A stretch of 64,000 nt of DNA. Origin: Toxotes chatareus. Taxonomy: Eukaryota > Chordata > Actinopteri > Toxotidae. Under the pieces are notes generated by a model. The model made no database searches, was not told where the DNA came from, and saw only the letters and a program-made list of their open reading frames with translations. Positions 14,601-27,700 of the stretch are shown in pieces. The first letter of the stretch is position 1. The number at the start of each line of letters is the position of its first letter. Location of the stretch: positions 17,378,972 to 17,442,971 of the forward strand of contig CM028900.1 of the NCBI GenBank assembly GCA_016801885.1, given 5' to 3'. The position numbers and the translations under genes are program-made.

Positions 14601-17600
14601 TCATGATACAATACTGGTCTAGAACAACAGAGAATTTCAGGGTGCACTTGGGCTTAATGCTAATAAGCTTCCAAATTCCAAAAAATCTGGACAAATTCTC
14701 TAGAAGCAAACGTGTGATGCATTTGTGCTTTACCAAACATCATATTTATATTCAAGAGCATGTCTATTCATAAACTGTTTCCTTCAGCACAGCTTGGGGC
14801 AGATTTTGAAATGGTTATGATTAGAATCAACAGTTCCAAGACAGAGGCCATAGCTCCCTGTGGCCAAAATGTAATTGCTCCCTCTAGGTTGGTGTTCCAA
14901 GTAAAGGAGAAGTGTTCTTTGCTGTCTTTATAAAGGAAGGAAATGCATGGGCACAAGTCAAACAAGCAGACTGGTGGGTCCACCAATCTATCCAGTTTTT
15001 CTAAAGAGATACTCAACTATTATTGCAGAGTTTTGGGTTTAGTGTTGCTTACTACCTGTTTAGTTCATCTTTCACACAGTTTTACAAATTGTTTTAATGT
15101 GACTTGTTCTGCTATTTTTTATTCCAGTCTGCATAGAGACTTTTTTCTTTCTTTTTTTTTTTTTTTTTTTAAATTCAGGATTGCACGATTGTCTCCATTT
15201 ATATATAAAGAGCAACACTGGCAAAGAATCTCCAGACTGTGTGCTATTGTGTCTGACATAGAACGAGTGAAACGGTGAAGTAGTAAGTGAAACAGAACTG
15301 TAAACGTGTTTTATCACTTATTAGAACTTTGTAGCTCATTACAAATGAACAGATTTAATTTACTGATTCTGTGAACTTAGTGACTTTTATTGGTCTTGTT
15401 ATTTTACAGTAGTTAAGATGGTATGAAAACTGTTCTGAACTCAGCCCTAATTTCTCAACAGCCAAAGGCACAACTGAGCCGGCAGATTGCACGACCTTAT
15501 GTTGTCTGTAGCATACAAATGTGTGAGCGTGACTGTGAGACTGTTGTGAAAACATTAAGGGTACAATGACTGCAGCTGATTCATGAGGCTCACACAGAGG
15601 TCCCTCATTAGGAGGTGACAGTGATTGAGGTGCAGCTCCTGATGTATCAGGAGCAGAGGGCCAAATGCAGCTCAATACAAAGACCTTCATCAGAAGAATC
15701 TTTCTCTTTTCCTGTGAGACTAAGCTGACAGTTCCTCCTCCACATTCACATATTCCTTGCGCCTCTGTTCACAGTTTCCTTTCTTCTGTGGTCTAACTCG
15801 AGCAATGTGCAAATTCTCATCATGCTACCCCTGTCCCTCGGTAGATATATGGTAAATGCTCTAGTCTGACAGCTATAATAATTGCTCTCTTAATTGATAT
15901 CGCACTTGTCTTCATCTGCCTTCAGATGGGCCATGTAACAGTCTATAGGATTGTAAATTCTGGTTGCTCCCAGTCTACCTACTTTACAGTCAGCAGCAAT
16001 TAACCGTATATGTATGAAATAATGTTTAATTCCATTCGAGCACATGTCCTAGTTCTTTCTAGGCCCTCAGATGGCGGATTGTAAGATGATGTTTGTACAG
16101 ATTTGTGTCAGTAAATCTGCATTACATTTTGAGGATCAACCCATTAATACACTGAGAATGACATTGGAACAAGTGTCTTTACAGTCTTTACTACCTCAAA
16201 AACAGCTCCTTCCAATGTCATAAAATCTCCCCATGGCTTTAAAAATATAATCTGTATCATCTGATCTGTGTAGCAACTACTCTTTTAAGGTATTTTTAGC
16301 CTACCCATAGCAGTTTTCCCTTTCGCATATCAAAAATCATTGCTGACTTTAGATAATCTACCAGATACATTCTAATATTTTCTCATATTTCTTGACATCA
16401 TTTTTTTTTTAATTACAAAATGTGATTTAAAAGGGGGTCATATAAGTCATTTGGTTTAAAGTCAGAGTACTTTTACTCCGATCAGGCACAACATTAAAAT
16501 CTGGCAAACGGTTTTAATGTTGTGGCTGATTGGTGTATATCATATATGTCTTAAAAACAAGAATAGGACTGTAGAAGAGCAGCAATTGCAGTTCATAGTT
16601 TCAATTACATCCTCACAAACATTATGTTGAGTAGACTTTGTCCAAGGAAGATGCAATGAGAACAACTTGAGTTCACTCATTTTATTTTTCTTTTCTTTTA
16701 TTTATTGTCAGGGACCAATAAATAGTTGTGATTAATTAATTATGACTATTTATTAATTACAAAGACATATTCCCTCCTAATTTCTCCTACATTTCAAAAT
16801 CCACTTTGAAACACAAAACATATTATCATGGATATTTGGTTTTTCCAGCTAACTTCTTCATAACTGTATGTACTATGTTATGTACTTCACATACAGTAGC
16901 AATCATTCACTTACACTGCTTTAGAATATGTTTGCCTGGAGTTTATCATTTAGTCTCCTTGTACAGGAAAAGATAATTAATTATATGAAAAGGTGTCAAG
17001 GAAATGTGTAATCCCAGGCTATTGCAAAGACACTGAATGGATCTAATCTAATCTAATTGCTCTAAAAGGGGGGTTGTTGTTTTGGGTTTGGAAGCACCAT
17101 GTGTTTTATATTAAAATCTTACAATACAGAGTGATTTTTATTTGTTGGTTTATAAATAAAACTAGTAAGACTGACAAAACTACATTTGTTGTAGCAAAAG
17201 GTTAGAGCATATTCACAGATTACCACAGGATTTTTTAACTCTTCTAACTTTTTTATTTCATCATATTTAGGTCATAAAGGTAAATGCATGAGACAGGTTT
17301 CAGTTCCTTTGGCCTGCTGAAGGGTTTCTTAACTTAAAAGTAAACCTAGACCTTTTCTTTATCTTTTTTTGTGCTGTCATGGTTGTTCAGCAATGTGACC
17401 AAGGCACAACAAGGAACAGGAGTAGACATATCCTCCGTCTCCCTGCCTCGGAAAACTCCGCCTGTCCAGAGCTAGTCCAGTCAGAGCCCTGCATCCTCAA
17501 TAGCACCTGCTTCACCTACCAGTACAGAGTCTCAGGTAGGACGATGTATAGAGTTGGTCTGAGCTGCAAGTGTATGACTTTGTTGTTTGCATCCAGTGGG

Positions 17601-20600
17601 GATGTATTTAATTAAATGACTGTGAAACAAGACTTTTGTATTTGACCAAGTTTGCCTGTGTTAAGTAAGTTTAAGAACAGTAGAGAGTCGGCTAATAAAA
17701 TGGGTGAGTTTAGCTGGTTGGGTGTGGTACAGGTTAGTCTACACAATGTTGCTGGATAAAATAGACAGTGATTCTGTAAGCAATCTGGCATACAACCTGC
17801 TGACTGTGACTCTAATGTACAGATTTTTTTCCCTTGCTTCTGTTTCTGTGTGTGTGTGTGTGTGTATGTGTGTGTGCAAACTGCAGACTGGAGTACATGT
17901 CAGCTGAGTGAAAATGCCATCTGTGGTCAGGGTTCACGTTTGCGCCTCCTGGACTGTATTCGTAGCGATGGCAAGATTGTGGAGCTGCAGAAGTGTGAGC
18001 AGGTAATCGCTGTGTTGTGAGACCTCTCGTTCTTTCAATTACTGTCTGAGAAAAATCCAATTTTCACATTTGTACAGTTATTGTGTAAACGTTTTCTCAC
18101 TATGGTGGTTACAGAGGTTTAATAATGTTAAATGAGTCTAATCACACAAGTGGTGCAGCAAAGAATATAGTGCAAAGGTTTTTGCTGTGGCTGACCTTTG
18201 AAACAAATAATAATACAAACTATTTTTGTTTAAAATCAGAAATGCACTGGACTTACAGTTTTTTCTATTCATGCGGCGTATATTTAGAAAACTTAACCAA
18301 TACAGATGGGAATGAGTGAACGAGAAGTGATTTGCACCAAATTGCAGAGAGACCCTTAACAGAAATGTTGAAATATTGTACTTCAAAATTAAATTGTCTG
18401 GAGAGTATCTTGAAGTACGAAGTATTGATTTATGCTACTGTATTCCAATTCCTCTCCTGTTCCCATTTGCTCATACATTGAAAGCCAAGCTGACCAATTT
18501 GTTGACTGAAAGGGAAAATTTTGTATCTAATCTGCTAAACATCTTCGTGTTTCACCAAGCAGTTTTCTAAGCCAAATACAATTAAGTTTTATTTCCTTGA
18601 CATACTTGTGCACAGGTAAATAGTGGTCTTAAAGATGCTGCAAGTTATTGTAAATTCAGTAACAGTAGTGGCTCCAACATTCCTCACTGGCGTATTGCAA
18701 ACTGGATATCAGTCTTGTTCTACAGCCTGCAGTCTGGTATATCCAGAATCATATTACAGTGAGTGAAGGGAGCTTTATTGGGACGAAGACTGTGATGCTC
18801 TCGCCACTGTGTTTAATATAATGTTCATTAATAATGTGATTGCCTCTAATAAAAATTCAAAAAATGTACAATTGCGGCTCAGCAACATTTGAAAGCAACG
18901 CTAATGGTAAAATTGTTTAATTGCAGCGTATCCACGGTCCTGAAATGAACTGCTGCCTATTTCAAATATGGAAATGCGGGCTCTCCCTCTTTCTTGTTAG
19001 TGGAAATAATTAGCCAGCCCTCCTCACAGCTCTCTGCTCTTGTTTTCTACAGTTTGGTTTGATCAACAAGTGGAGGCTGTCGGAGAGCTGCGTGGTTGAC
19101 TGTCCTGTCAGCTGTATACTCTCTGATTGGTCGCCGTGGGCGGAATGCTCGCACACCTGTGGCAGCCAAGGTAAACATTATGAGCAAACAAACTTAACTT
19201 AAACCGAAGGGAGCACCAACCTGACGAACAGACACACAGGCGACCACATGTGCAGCGCCTCATTATTCCTTCTGCTCAGGCTTTCGCCAAGATGTTGAAT
19301 TGTGCATGAATACATTTAAATGCATTAAAATATTTACAAGCATGTGTAATTCAAAGCCTTATTATACAGGGAAACAGTGTACTATGTTTTTTTTTTCAAT
19401 ATTATATAAATTAAAATTCACACTTCATTATCATTCTGTATGAAGCCGAGTTTTTTCATTAACACAGGCACAGACTTTGCTTTATGAGGTTACATTTTAA
19501 GAATAGCATGTTAATTAAAACTAAATTCGTACTGCTCACCTTTACAGATGTCATAAATGATTCAGTGTTCTTAAATAAAATATATACTTTACTTCTGCAT
19601 GATTTCAAAAATGCAATACCAACCTGTGGCATCGACCCGGCATCACTTTGAGAAAGTCGGGGTATAACCTCATGCAATATACAAAAGTTAATGAAGTTAA
19701 CCTGAATGCATACATTGTTTCTTTGGCCTCCCAAAGCCAAACTCCCAGAGAGAAAGCTTGTTATTCTGTTAATTAAAGAGTCTGGAGTATCTTCTTAAGT
19801 TCATCAATTTTAATTTGTCGTTAGCTGTCTGTTTCTTCACAGTTAACCCCTCATTCCAGTAAGCTCACATTTACACAGGCTTTCAGCTGGGGATTTGAAC
19901 TCAAGACTCTCTCTCTCTCTCACTGTGTCTCTCACAGCTCTGTCACTGCCGCTGTGATTGTTTCTGCCACTCGCTCAGTTCATCCTCACACATTGTGAAA
20001 CACATCTGTCAGCCCTGATGAGGGATTTGCGTTGTATCTGTGTCAGACGATACAAGAATCTTGTTTTGTCAGGATGCCAAGGGACCGTTAATGTTTTCGG
20101 TTTGATTTTTTGAGATGGCAGAGCTGAATGTCCTTTTGCTGTGTCTGCCTGGGGCCCACAGAGCTCAGCATCTCCCCTGGTGTAACACGCACACACAACA
20201 TTTCTGTCTTTATTTGATGGCTGAGAGGGGCCATGCCTTCACTGAGCCTCACAGGACCCAGACACTTAGCTGCTCCGCAACCTACCAAAGTCGCTATGTG
20301 GCCACTTCTTTTTATTGTTGCCATTTAACAAACATTTCCTGTCACACATTATAAATGGCTCCTTTGAGCAAAGCAAACTGTTAGATCTAACAGTTTCTAA
20401 CAGCTTCCTGTTAGATCTTAGCGTAAATTGGCACGGCAACACAGATGTCTTGTGCTGTTGCACTAATTCCTCTTTGTCGTGAGGGTAATTTTTAATATTA
20501 CCGTTCCTAAAGAGAAGGTGCATCCTCTTTTCACTTCTAAATAAATGCAGCTAACTGTTTTATTAACTGTTATTTTATGGGATCTTATATTTGTGCCGTG

Positions 20601-21686
20601 TTGCCTTTCTGTCTCTTGCCCTGAGTTTAGTGTATGAATCCCACAGTGTCTTTGTCCTTTATTCACAGTTTTTATTCTTTCTCCTGTGAGCTCTGCACAT
20701 TACACCTGCAAAATGTCACTCCTTTTAAGTTTCTCACATGTGCAAGCAAAAACAGTATTCAGCTTGAACATCCAGCTTGCAGCTGGTAAATATATTTGAG
20801 TCTCCTCTGGTATATTCTTCTTCCTAACAATGCGTTGGTCTTGATGTTCTACAGGTCTGACTGTGCGCATGCGGAGAATTCTGCAAGAGGCCCACGAGGA
20901 GGGTCGTCCCTGTCCCAGCCAGCTCACCCAGACCAAGCCATGTCCCATAAGGCCTTGCTATAAATGGCTGCTGAGTGACTGGTCCCCATGCACTGTAGAG
21001 GTATGACCAAGTTTCTACCTCTAGTATTTGCACTATGGAGCAATGTTTGCATGAGTAGGTTCTCATTTGCACATTCGCTTGCACCAAACACAACACTTTC
21101 ACAGACCTCATCTACAAACTATAAAAGTGATATTTTTATACAGAATGGAAAATGAACTCTTAACTATTAATAAAGATATCCTGAGCTTTCTTAGTAACAA
21201 ACAAAAGTAATGTTTACAGTTAGTATTACTCACCAAAAGGCATTTAATCTTTCCTGCCTTTGTTGGTGCATTGCAGCTTATCTTGGTGTGTTACTACCAC
21301 TTTGATCAGTGGACTAATGTGACGCCATTGGTAGGACCATGTATTGCATCACCTGCGTAGGTGCATGTGCATCCTCGTGCAAACCCAATCATAGAGAAAC
21401 AGTTCCATATCACTACTAGAGGTCAAAAACTCCACAGGGAACTTTTAAATCATATGTTAGATATTATATCACATGAAATCCAATGTGGACCAGTTGTTAT
21501 TAACTCTAATCCCACAAAGGAACAACACCCGACTCTAATCAGTTTCAGTCATTGTCGTCACCAGTCTGTACTGTCAGCATTCTCTCACAAAGTGCTCATA
21601 ATAGCATAAATAGAATAAATGCTTCTGCGAGGAATTTCTTCTTTCCAAAGATATAGTGACGAAACATCTGTGTGTGTGAAGTCACA

Positions 21687-21765
<79 letters not shown>

Positions 21766-24700
21766 GTGTGTGTGTGAGAAGGGTGCAGAGTGCGGTGAGG
21801 GGCTTCGGAGAAGGAACCTGTCATGTGTCATCCACTGGGGCAGCGGACCTGAGTCTCCTCCTCAGTTTGTAGAGGAGCAGCATTGTGGGGACAAACTGAG
21901 GCAGCAGATTCAACAGGAGATGGAGCAGCCCTGCTTTGTTCCCTGCCCAGGTAAAGCTGCACTCATATAAACTAAATTAACATCTTTGCTGTTCAACTGT
22001 ATTGACAAAGCATATTTTAAGGGTTATTATTGATGGAATTTCATGAAATATATATTTTAATTTTGTTATCGGCTTCAATAGAGCAAAACTACACGATTAC
22101 ATTAATTATTTATTATAGTTGTCATTTTGGATTCACAATGTCAATAATTATTTGGCCTGAGCCTCTTACTCTATAATCAATAACCTTGTTTTTGAATACC
22201 AACTCATTTGCTGGAGTCTGCCAATACACTGTCCCCTCTCCCAACTGGTTGACATTTTCAGCTGCTGAAGAATAATTGCAAAATCAATAAAACTCATAGA
22301 TTAACTAATGACCCTTTTAGCTCTACATTATCTGGTGGGACATGTCCAGTAACGACCAGAGAGAAAAGACACAATGTCCACCTGGATAACAGAAAGTTAA
22401 GTTTTTTTTTATTAATGCAGTATGCAAACGTCAGGACTGCGTAACTAAAAGAGATTTTGTGATCAATTACTTGACAGCACTATTGATTTTTCCACTACAT
22501 TGTGTAACAACTTGTGTAAATGAAATGAGAAAAATCATCCTAACTGAAACAAATAAATGATCACACCGCTGACAGCAATCACTCTGCCTATCACAGCCAC
22601 GCAATTAACAGCAGCAATAGAGGAATTCTGCATAGAGAAAGACTGCATGCCCGTGTAAGCGCAATGATTTTCCAATGGTGACAGTTCAACATCAAATCAA
22701 AATAGTAGTAGGAACAGCTTTGATTACATTTATTGTTTATTTACTGATATTCCTGAGGTGTATGAAAAAAAACAATTTGTTGTTATGTTATTGGATTTAC
22801 TCTAATTTCTCATTCATTCATCACAATTATAAACTAATTTGGACTGGTGACCTTACAAGATGATGGCAGCGTGGTAAAGTTATCCAGCAGTGAAAGACTG
22901 AGGCTATGTAAAAGCAATGCATCGCCTGAGTTGCCGGGTTATCCATGTATCAGCTAAAACAGCTGCTGTTGTCATGAACCTCATCACAGTTTAGTGCAAC
23001 TTTTGTTTGCTTTCACCAGCTTTATTTTGGTTTACCTGTGATGGTCCATTGTCCTCCAGACACACTACTTTAAGTACTCAGCCCATCATCTTTAAAAAAA
23101 AAAAAAAAATAAAGGAAAAAGGGTTTAGGAAATGGTTTATTTAGCTGCCCAATAACGAATACATCTTGTTCTCTGTATGCGATGTAGGTATGAAAGCTGC
23201 ATGAAAAATGAGAGCAGTATATATGTGGACAACATTAAATACTGAAATATTATTCCCATTGATACCTAAAATATATCTGTAATCAGCTAAACATAGAGCA
23301 CTTTGTGCCTTTTTTTAGTTTTGCTGACATCTGTATATATCTTGAAATTTATTATATTTTTTTCTGTCATTAAAATTGTATTTATGCCTCATGATTTTAT
23401 TCAGCTTTATCTTTGTTTTGGTTTGCCATCACTGAACTGCATCATTTCAGATCACCTGTCCTAGTGAGTAATTACTAAGTTAATCAGATGCTTATTACAC
23501 ACAGATTACACATGAAACTTGAGTGAAAGGCGATGCAGGTTCATGCAGGTGCTTAAATCTGTCTAGCAGTGCAGCTGCAGTCATTGCTGGCAAAGTCTGC
23601 CAGGAGCAGGTCTAGATCAACTTGTTTCCCTTGCACTTTTAACAGTGCTACTGCATTCACTGTTACTGGTTAATTTGTACCACATTCATGCTGTTTTCTG
23701 TGATGATAATGAAAAGAGAGCACCAGTGTTGGCAGACTGATGCCTGTAGCTAATTGGCTAAAAAAATAAAAATAAAATAAAAATAAGGATTGAAAATTTC
23801 AACTTGGTGCTGTCTATGCGCTGTATTGTATCTCAGAAATAGAGATGTAATCAATCTGTTACGCTGCTATTAATTAATGATTTTAGTGAGGAAATTAGGG
23901 ACCCATAAGATAGTGTGAAGTGTTACCTTGGTTTTAATTGTATCTGTTCACATTGAAATGGTCAAACTTATCATTATAAAAATCACCATAGCAACAAGAA
24001 CCCAGCGGATCACAGCTGACAGACATCCTATGATGCCAAAGTGTGTGTGTTTTTCTTTTTCTTTTATCTCTTTTTAGGGCACAGTGTGAATATAGCATTT
24101 GCTGTAAGTGAGGGAGGGCTGCTGGCCAGCTGACAGCTATGACCTGCTTCACTTGTCACTGTCAGACTCCGCACCTTGAGAATCACTAATGAAGCTTTAT
24201 TGTCCTTAGGCACAAACCAGCTGCACAGGAATCATACTGTTGAACATATCTCAATTTTTCTCATTTTTAAAAGAGAAACACAATCGGCATTATCTGACAG
24301 ACTACTCAGATCTCCGTTAGCATGGCTCTTGCCACATGAGGCTGTAGCTTTCTCTATGAAGAGGCACCATCTTGCAGTGCTTGCTTTTGCTCATCTGTCT
24401 CTCGCTCTCTCCTCTGATTCTCGCTTTGATTCATCACTCAAACCGCCTTTGCTGTGAGCCTTGGCTCAGGATCAGGACTGTTTGATGGCCAGAGCAGATG
24501 TGTGTGTATTTGTGTTGTGCGCTCCTGTGTCTGTTGGCAGATGAAGTGTAGGGGCCAGGGGAGGGGTTGTCGACATGTATGTGATGTGCAGCAGTGTGTA
24601 TGTGTGTTGTTGTTTGCTGTACACTGCGGCTTTTGGCCACAGCGTGTTTCCACAGTCGGAGCAGCATGAGAGAAGCTGATAGAGTGGATCCGTATGAAGA

Positions 24701-27700
24701 TGAAAGATAATGAGATGCGTGAATCCTCAGACAGTCACTAATGGACGTTCAGGGCAGAGAATCAGAGGGTTGTTCTGGCTGAGGAGCTGTGGCAGTGGGT
24801 GATATTATCACTATGAGATGACCCTATCAAGGATTATATATAATGGATATTAATGTTTGACCTTCTAAGAAGCAAGAGTTAAAGTTTTATTTGAAGACTG
24901 ACAGAGTACATGAGCTAAACTTTATCCACTAAAAACATTTCCCAAACCAAATGAATTTTGCTTCTCCTATGAGAAACATTTCAGTACCGGGTGTTGACTT
25001 TACAGTTGGGCTCTGTATTATAGCTTGTATTGTATAATTTATAACTCTGGTTGGTCTATTACTCCTGAATACCCACTGGGCTGTCTGAGTAATTTGTTTG
25101 TGCATTTGGTACATTATCAGCCGCAGATGTGTGCTGAAGTTGTTTTCGATCTCCTCTAAATGTTCCAGGAGCTAGCAGGGAAGCCAATAAAATGATCCCT
25201 GAAATAGTGTTGGCAAGCTGAATATAAACCACCCTCAAGTATCTGAAAAAAAAAAGTCTCAGTGTTATTGACCAAGATGTGCCTACCAGTGATGTTTTTC
25301 CTGTGTTTTTTCTTTCTTTTTTTTTTTTTTCTGGGGCCGCAGGAGACTGCCATTTGACTGAGTGGTCATCTTGGAGCTCTTGCCAGCTGACCTGCCTGGA
25401 GGGGCGAAGCTTTGAGACCACCGGTCGCCAAGCCCGCTCCAGAGCTGTGATCATTCAGGTCATGGAGAACCAGGGCAGCTGCCCACATCAAGTGTTTGAG
25501 ACCCAGCCCTGTAAAGGTACTGAGGAAAATGCACACTTAAGCCTTAACCCTAGCTACATCAATATTTTTATATCAACAATGCATGACATGGGTTGCTTGT
25601 GACGAACCCAGTGATAATTATCATTATGTAGTTCCCCTCAACTGTACAGAGCTTTATAGGATATTTCAGCTCATTGTTTTGGTTTTCCAACCTGCAACTT
25701 TACTGTTCACACTTCACTCTCACAGCTTTCAAAGCTCTAATAAACCCACTGTATACTAACCGCTCAGCACCACACAACAGAACGACAAGGTTAGCTAGTA
25801 TCTACTGAACATAGTGGAGCATTTAGCAGCTAAAAGGCCAGATAGTTCCCTCAGGATGTATTGGAGTCCAAAAAAGAGTTAAAAGTGTGTGAATAATGGA
25901 GTTACATTCATCATGTGCCCAGAAACATGACTCCAAATGAATGTTAATGTTGCTCCATAACTGCTGGATGTGTTAATAAGCAATTGTTTGCTAGGGTAAT
26001 AATATGTCGGTGTTGTGTTAACAGCTAGTTTCCACTGCTCCTGAGCTGACAGTTAATCAGTTAATGTAGGCTTAATGAGCACTGTAGCCATGTGAGAACC
26101 CAAGCCACTGGCTGGACGTCAGCAAGAACTAGGTGTGTGAAGTTGACCTTCACTATAAATGGACAAAAAAAAATTTGTTGAATTTGTTTCACCTTGTGCT
26201 TCAGTCACTCTGCCTAAAACCTCTGATCCTCAAAATGGATCAATGAAATGGAAGTTGTCTTCAGATAAATGTTTATTAAACTTATCATCTGCTCATGAGG
26301 GCTACAGAAACATTTCTATTTAATCCTGCTGCCCTTGAAATTACACTCTTACCTTGGTAATTCATGAGTGTGGTGTTCGCACCATGAACAGAACACTCAC
26401 TGCCACAGCTCAAAGCAGACATTATGGACTGAAGGCTTCTTTTGGGTGTCACTGAACATTAACCAGTTTGTATGAAGGTAAAAGGCCAGAAGGTGATATT
26501 ACTTGTGCATTCTAAATGGCCAACTCTGCTGTAAGTGGCAGTTTTGTGTTGGTAATGGAAAAGTTATCATTGAAACTGAGTCATAGCATGGTTAGTGCTT
26601 AAAAATTACAAATACTATGAAAAGGTTATCATTAAAGGGTCAGCAGATGAACCATCAAAAGGTAATACAGTGGTAAGAAGAAGTACGTGAACCCTTTGGA
26701 ATTTCACAGTTTTCTGCATTTACTGGTAATAAAATTTGATCTGATCTTCATCTTATACAGACAAACACAATGTGCTTAAGATAGAAACACACAAACTGTA
26801 ATCTTTCTGTCTTTATTGAACACACCTATTAAACATTCACAGTGCTGATGGAAAAAGTAAGTGAACCTTTGGATTTAATAAGTGGTCAAGCCTCCTTTGG
26901 CAATAATAACCTCAAACAAGAGCTTTCAGTAGCTGTGGATCACATCTGCAAAATGTTCAAGAAGAATTTTGGACCATTTTTTTCTACAAAACCTTCTTCT
27001 TCTTATGTCTGGTGTGAATGGCTCTTTTGAGCTCATTCCACATGATGTTTGTTGGGTTAAGGTCTGGGCTCTGACTCCTAAAGGTGGATTTTCTTTCACC
27101 TTTGCATGTTCTTCCTAAACAATTCAACCTTAGTTTCATCAGTCCAAAAAACATTTGCCCAGTAGCATTGTGTAGTGTCATGGTGCTCTTTGGCACTCTT
27201 CAAGCACACAGCTAGCAGAGGCTTCCTCCATGGTGTCCTACCATGGACACCATGCTCCATGCAACCATGCTCCATTATTTGAGTATGGTAGATTCATTAA
27301 AATTCTCTCCCTCTATACACAGTAACCGTTTCCAGCTTCATGTAAATCAACAATTTTGGCAAATTTTGAAGTGGGGATCTATTTTTTTGTGAGATATGGT
27401 TCACATCATCAGATGCCTTAAAAAAAAAAAAAAAAGGTTTGCTAACTCCTGACTCCAATTAGCTCTTGTTGAATGTCATTAGCCGAGGAGTTCACATAGT
27501 TTTTCCAACAACACTGTGAATGTTTAAATTATGTGTTCAATATGGACAAGAACGACATAAGTATTTCTGTGTTATTAATTAAAGTGTACAGAAATAAGAA
27601 TGACCTTGTACTTTTTGATTGATTGATTGTGCCTGTATAGCTCTGTCTAATCAACCACCAACCATATGGCCTCTTGCCCACTCTCTTTTCCCTTATTAAT

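Larger units (their letters stand above)
12002..17390 (+). other. thsd7b: thsd7b intron (5.4 kb)
   Basis: AT-rich intron with no exon recognised. It holds a TIR-only transposon remnant at 16478-16536, an AT palindrome at 16717-16754 and a long T tract at about 15147-15170. Confidence 0.75.

Noticed and set aside
21672..21970. Cys-Val repeat proteins from the TG array
   Set aside because: Microsatellite translation; the genuine coding part starts at 21779 or 21782.
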